Shown: positions 12,280 through 14,836 of the stretch, piece after piece
Layout of the letters: every line of letters begins with the position of its first letter
Numbering within the stretch: position 1 is the first letter of the stretch
DNA from: Methylovulum sp.
Lineage (GTDB): Bacteria > Pseudomonadota > Gammaproteobacteria > Methylococcales > Methylomonadaceae
DNA: 14,836 nt
Assembly (NCBI GenBank): GCA_004299465.1
Contig: SCST01000252.1
Location: 1-14,836, forward strand
Direction of reading: 5' to 3'
Notes under the pieces: model-generated
Told to the model about the DNA's origin: nothing
The model's input: the letters and a program-made list of their open reading frames with translations, nothing else
The model's database searches: none
Translations under genes and position numbers: made by a program

Positions 12280-14836
12280 TCAAGCCGCCCATAGCCGCGC
12301 ATTCCTGAACATCCGCATCCACGCGCCATAGTCGCCCCAATGATCGGGATGCCAAGAGTTTTGCAAGGTCCTGAAACAACGCTCAGGATGCGGCATCATG
12401 ATCGTAAAACGCCCGTCCGCCGTCGTCAGGCCGGTAATACCCAGCGGCGAGCCGTTGGGGTTGGCCGGGAATGCCGTGGTTTTGGCGCCGTAGTTATCGA
12501 TATAACACAAGGCCACGGCCCCAGCGTCAACAGCGGCTTGTGGATCAAAAGCAGCCTGTGGATCAAAAACAAAATCAGCACGGCCTTCGCCATGAGCGAC
12601 AACGACCGGCAGTTTTGAACCCACCATGTCCTTGAAGAAAATGGATGGCGACGGCTGCACCTCAACCATCGCAACCCTGGCTTCAAACTGTTCGGAGGTA
12701 TTGCGTAGAAAGCGCGGCCAGTGTTCGGCGCCGGGAATCATGTCCTTTAATCCCGACAACATCTGGCAACCGTTGCAAACACCCAGCCCGAAGGTGTCGG
12801 CGCGGTTAAAGAAGGCCGCGAATTCGTCCCTGGCGCGGGCGTTAAACAGGATGGATTTTGCCCAGCCGCCGCCTGCGCCCAGCACATCGCCGTATGAGAA
12901 ACCGCCACAAGCGACGAGACCGGTAAAATCAGCCAGGCTTACGCGGCCAGCAATAATATCGCTCATGTGCACGTCGATGCCGGCAAACCCGGCACGGTCG
13001 AATGCCGCCGCCATTTCGACATGCCCGTTGACGCCCTGCTCGCGCAGGATAGCAACTTTCGGCCGCCGCACCGAAACAAAAGCCGCCGTGACATCATCAT
13101 TGACATCGAAGCTTAGCTCAGCATGCAAGCCGGGGTCGCTGTCATCGGCAATGCGTTCAAACTGTTGCCTCGCACAATCGGGATTATCGCGCAAAGCCTG
13201 CATCCGGTAGCTGACTTCAGACCACGTTGTTTGCAGTTCGGCGCGGCTTGCCGAATAAATCACAGCGCCGGCATAAGTCACGGTGAGTTGCTGCCGGCCG
13301 CTGACGACATGGCCGATCGGGTGCACGCAATCGACTAAGCCCGCGTGCGTTAATACGCTCATGACGTCCGCGCAATCCTCTGCACGCACCTGCAGTACCG
13401 CACCCAGTTCCTCGTTGAACAGTACGCCTAGCGCATTATCGCCGAGCGTATCGAGATTTAACGCAAGACCTTGTCGGCCGGCAAACAGCATTTCCGCGAC
13501 GGTAGCCAATAAGCCGCCATCGGAACGGTCATGGTAGGCGAGTATCTGCCCGCGATGGTTCAGCGTTTGCACGACTTCGAAAAAGGCTTTTAATAAGGCC
13601 GGGTCGTCGAGGTCCGGGCAATCGTTACCGAGTTGCCCGTAAACCTGCGCCAATACCGAGCCGCCCAGGCGGTTTTTACCGGCGCCCAGGTCCAGCAACA
13701 ATAATACGCTGCCGTCAACGGCCTGTAACTGCGGCGTCAAGGTCTTGGCGATGTCGAGCACCGGCGCGAAAGCGGTGACAACCAGCGACAACGGCGCGGT
13801 CATGGTTTTTTGGCCGGCGTCGTCCTGCCAGACGGTTTTCATCGATAACGAGTCTTTACCGACCGGTATCGCAATGCCCAAGGCAGGGCATAATTCCATG
13901 CCGACCGCCTTGACGGTATCGAACAGCGCGGCGTCTTCGCCCGGAACGCCAGCCGCCGCCATCCAGTTCGCCGACAATTTGATGTCCCGCAATGAATCGA
14001 TGCGCGCGGCGGCGAGATTGGTGATCGCTTCGGCTATCGCGATGCGCCCTGACGCCGGCGCATCGATCAGCGCCAGCGGTGCGCGCTCGCCCATCGCCAT
14101 CGCTTCGCCGGTACGCGCGTAAAATCCCGATGCGGTGACGGCGACATCGGCGACAGGCACTTGCCAGGGACCGACCATCTGGTCGCGCGCAACCAGGCCG
14201 GTGACGGAACGGTCGCCGATATGGATCAGAAAGCTTTTATCGGCGACGGCGGGAAATGACAAGACGCGCTTGACGGCATCCGCCAGGCTAATATCGCCGA
14301 AATCCAGCGCTAGCGTGCAGGGAGTGACATGTTCAGTGTTGCGGTGCATTTTTGGCGGTTTGCCGAATAACACCGACATCGGGATATCCACCGGTTTGTC
14401 GTCCAGCAAGGCGTCATTGAGCAATAAATGTTCCGCTTCGGTGGCCTCGCCGATGACGGCATATAAACAATGCTCGCGCTCGCAAAACCCCGCAAACAAC
14501 GGCAATGATTCCGGCTTGATCGCAACGACATAACGTTCCTGCGCTTCGTTACACCAGATCTGCATCGGCGACATGCCTAAATCGGCATTGTGTACGTTGC
14601 GCAGTTCAAAACGGCCGCCGCGCTTACAATCATGGATAATTTCCGGCACTGCGTTGGACAGTCCACCCGCGCCAATATCGTGGATGGAAATAATCGGCGT
14701 GTCATCGCCCAAGGCATTGCAATGATTGATGACTTCCTGGCAACGCCGCTGCATTTCCGGGTTTTCGCGCTGCACCGACGCAAAATCGAGCGTTTCGGAA
14801 CCGCTGCCCGAGGCCTGCGAGGATGCCGCGCCGCCG
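12280..14836 (-). CDS. purL: Phosphoribosylformylglycinamidine synthase (5' end missing)
   Basis: The window holds the last 851 codons of the large, single-chain FGAM synthase (about 1,300 aa in E. coli). It makes FGAM from FGAR, glutamine and ATP in purine synthesis. The reading frame is open to the window edge; the GTG at 14775 is internal, since conserved sequence (GGAASSQASGSGS, LDFASVQRENPEMQRRCQE) runs through it. The synthase part shows SIHDIGAGGLSNAVPE, FGKPPKM, IGDRSVTGLVARDQMVGPWQ and GKDSLSMKT. The C-terminal class I glutamine amidotransferase domain begins at KVAILREQGVNGHVEMA. It has the nucleophile Cys in GLGVCNGCQML and the His-Glu pair in MMPHPERCFR. Odd point: a tandem FDPQAA-FDPQAA insertion sits in that domain after HGEGRADFV. 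The gene ends at TGA 12280-12282, inside a small GC-rich hairpin. Confidence 0.97.
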   Translation of the reverse strand, partial: GGAASSQASGSGSETLDFASVQRENPEMQRRCQEVINHCNALGDDTPIISIHDIGAGGLSNAVPEIIHDCKRGGRFELRNVHNADLGMSPMQIWCNEAQERYVVAIKPESLPLFAGFCEREHCLYAVIGEATEAEHLLLNDALLDDKPVDIPMSVLFGKPPKMHRNTEHVTPCTLALDFGDISLADAVKRVLSFPAVADKSFLIHIGDRSVTGLVARDQMVGPWQVPVADVAVTASGFYARTGEAMAMGERAPLALIDAPASGRIAIAEAITNLAAARIDSLRDIKLSANWMAAAGVPGEDAALFDTVKAVGMELCPALGIAIPVGKDSLSMKTVWQDDAGQKTMTAPLSLVVTAFAPVLDIAKTLTPQLQAVDGSVLLLLDLGAGKNRLGGSVLAQVYGQLGNDCPDLDDPALLKAFFEVVQTLNHRGQILAYHDRSDGGLLATVAEMLFAGRQGLALNLDTLGDNALGVLFNEELGAVLQVRAEDCADVMSVLTHAGLVDCVHPIGHVVSGRQQLTVTYAGAVIYSASRAELQTTWSEVSYRMQALRDNPDCARQQFERIADDSDPGLHAELSFDVNDDVTAAFVSVRRPKVAILREQGVNGHVEMAAAFDRAGFAGIDVHMSDIIAGRVSLADFTGLVACGGFSYGDVLGAGGGWAKSILFNARARDEFAAFFNRADTFGLGVCNGCQMLSGLKDMIPGAEHWPRFLRNTSEQFEARVAMVEVQPSPSIFFKDMVGSKLPVVVAHGEGRADFVFDPQAAFDPQAAVDAGAVALCYIDNYGAKTTAFPANPNGSPLGITGLTTADGRFTIMMPHPERCFRTLQNSWHPDHWGDYGAWMRMFRNARLWAA

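Noticed and set aside
12274..12289. GGCGGCT/AGCCGCC hairpin over the purL stop codon as a terminator
   Set aside because: No T-run follows on the minus strand and the stem overlaps the coding end, so a terminator is not supported.
12626..13210. 194-aa plus-strand open frame opposite purL
   Set aside because: Antisense shadow of a strongly coding GC-rich gene; its low-complexity Ala/Pro/Ser/Arg composition is typical of shadows.
1..14836. CRISPR arrays, tRNA or rRNA genes, toxin-antitoxin or defence genes, complete insertion sequences
   Set aside because: I looked on both strands and saw no regularly spaced repeats, cloverleaf-like sequence, rRNA segments, or recognisable defence or intact transposase proteins.

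Overview
The window is ordinary chromosomal DNA of a gammaproteobacterium. Gene order (tsaP-dprA-smg-topA; rpoE-rseA-rseB-mucD divergent from nadB) and protein flavour fit Pseudomonas-like gammaproteobacteria. The moderate GC, MucD-type protease and paired 'tacgaagc/gcttcgta' and 'ttcccaagc/gcttgggaa' palindromes make a methanotroph (Methylococcales) plausible. That last step is inference; no diagnostic C1 gene is present.

Layout. 1-133: 3' end of an amidohydrolase gene, probably mtaD. 134-1028: about 0.9 kb of AT-richer DNA without an intact gene. On the minus strand it carries what look like two gene remnants (one resembling a transposase N-terminus, one an unrecognised C-terminus) followed by a possible intrinsic terminator. 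It also holds an 18-bp perfect inverted repeat. 1029-6076 (+): a four-gene run, tsaP (LysM pilus-secretin partner), dprA (transformation), smg and topA, closed by a strong terminator. 6135-6294: palindromic repeats between convergent topA and mucD. 6295-9966 (-): the envelope-stress operon rpoE, rseA, rseB, mucD, with two 4-bp ATGA overlaps and a good sigma-E-type promoter at 9987-10013. 10119-11717 (+): nadB. 11728-12177 (-): unrecognised small membrane protein with its own sigma-70-like promoter. 12280-14836 (-): purL, cut by the window edge.

How the genes work together. rpoE encodes the envelope-stress sigma factor. RseA/MucA should hold it at the inner membrane and RseB/MucB should shield RseA in the periplasm. 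MucD is the periplasmic protease that removes misfolded proteins. The promoter ahead of rpoE looks like one its own product would read. TsaP and DprA can both serve natural transformation (pilus-secretin anchoring; RecA loading on incoming ssDNA), but no other competence gene is visible. nadB and purL are housekeeping biosynthetic genes.

I found no convincing undescribed system. The best leads are the missing conventional start codon of dprA, the minus-strand remnants at 376-592, the paired palindromes at 6219-6268 and the unknown membrane protein at 11728-12177.
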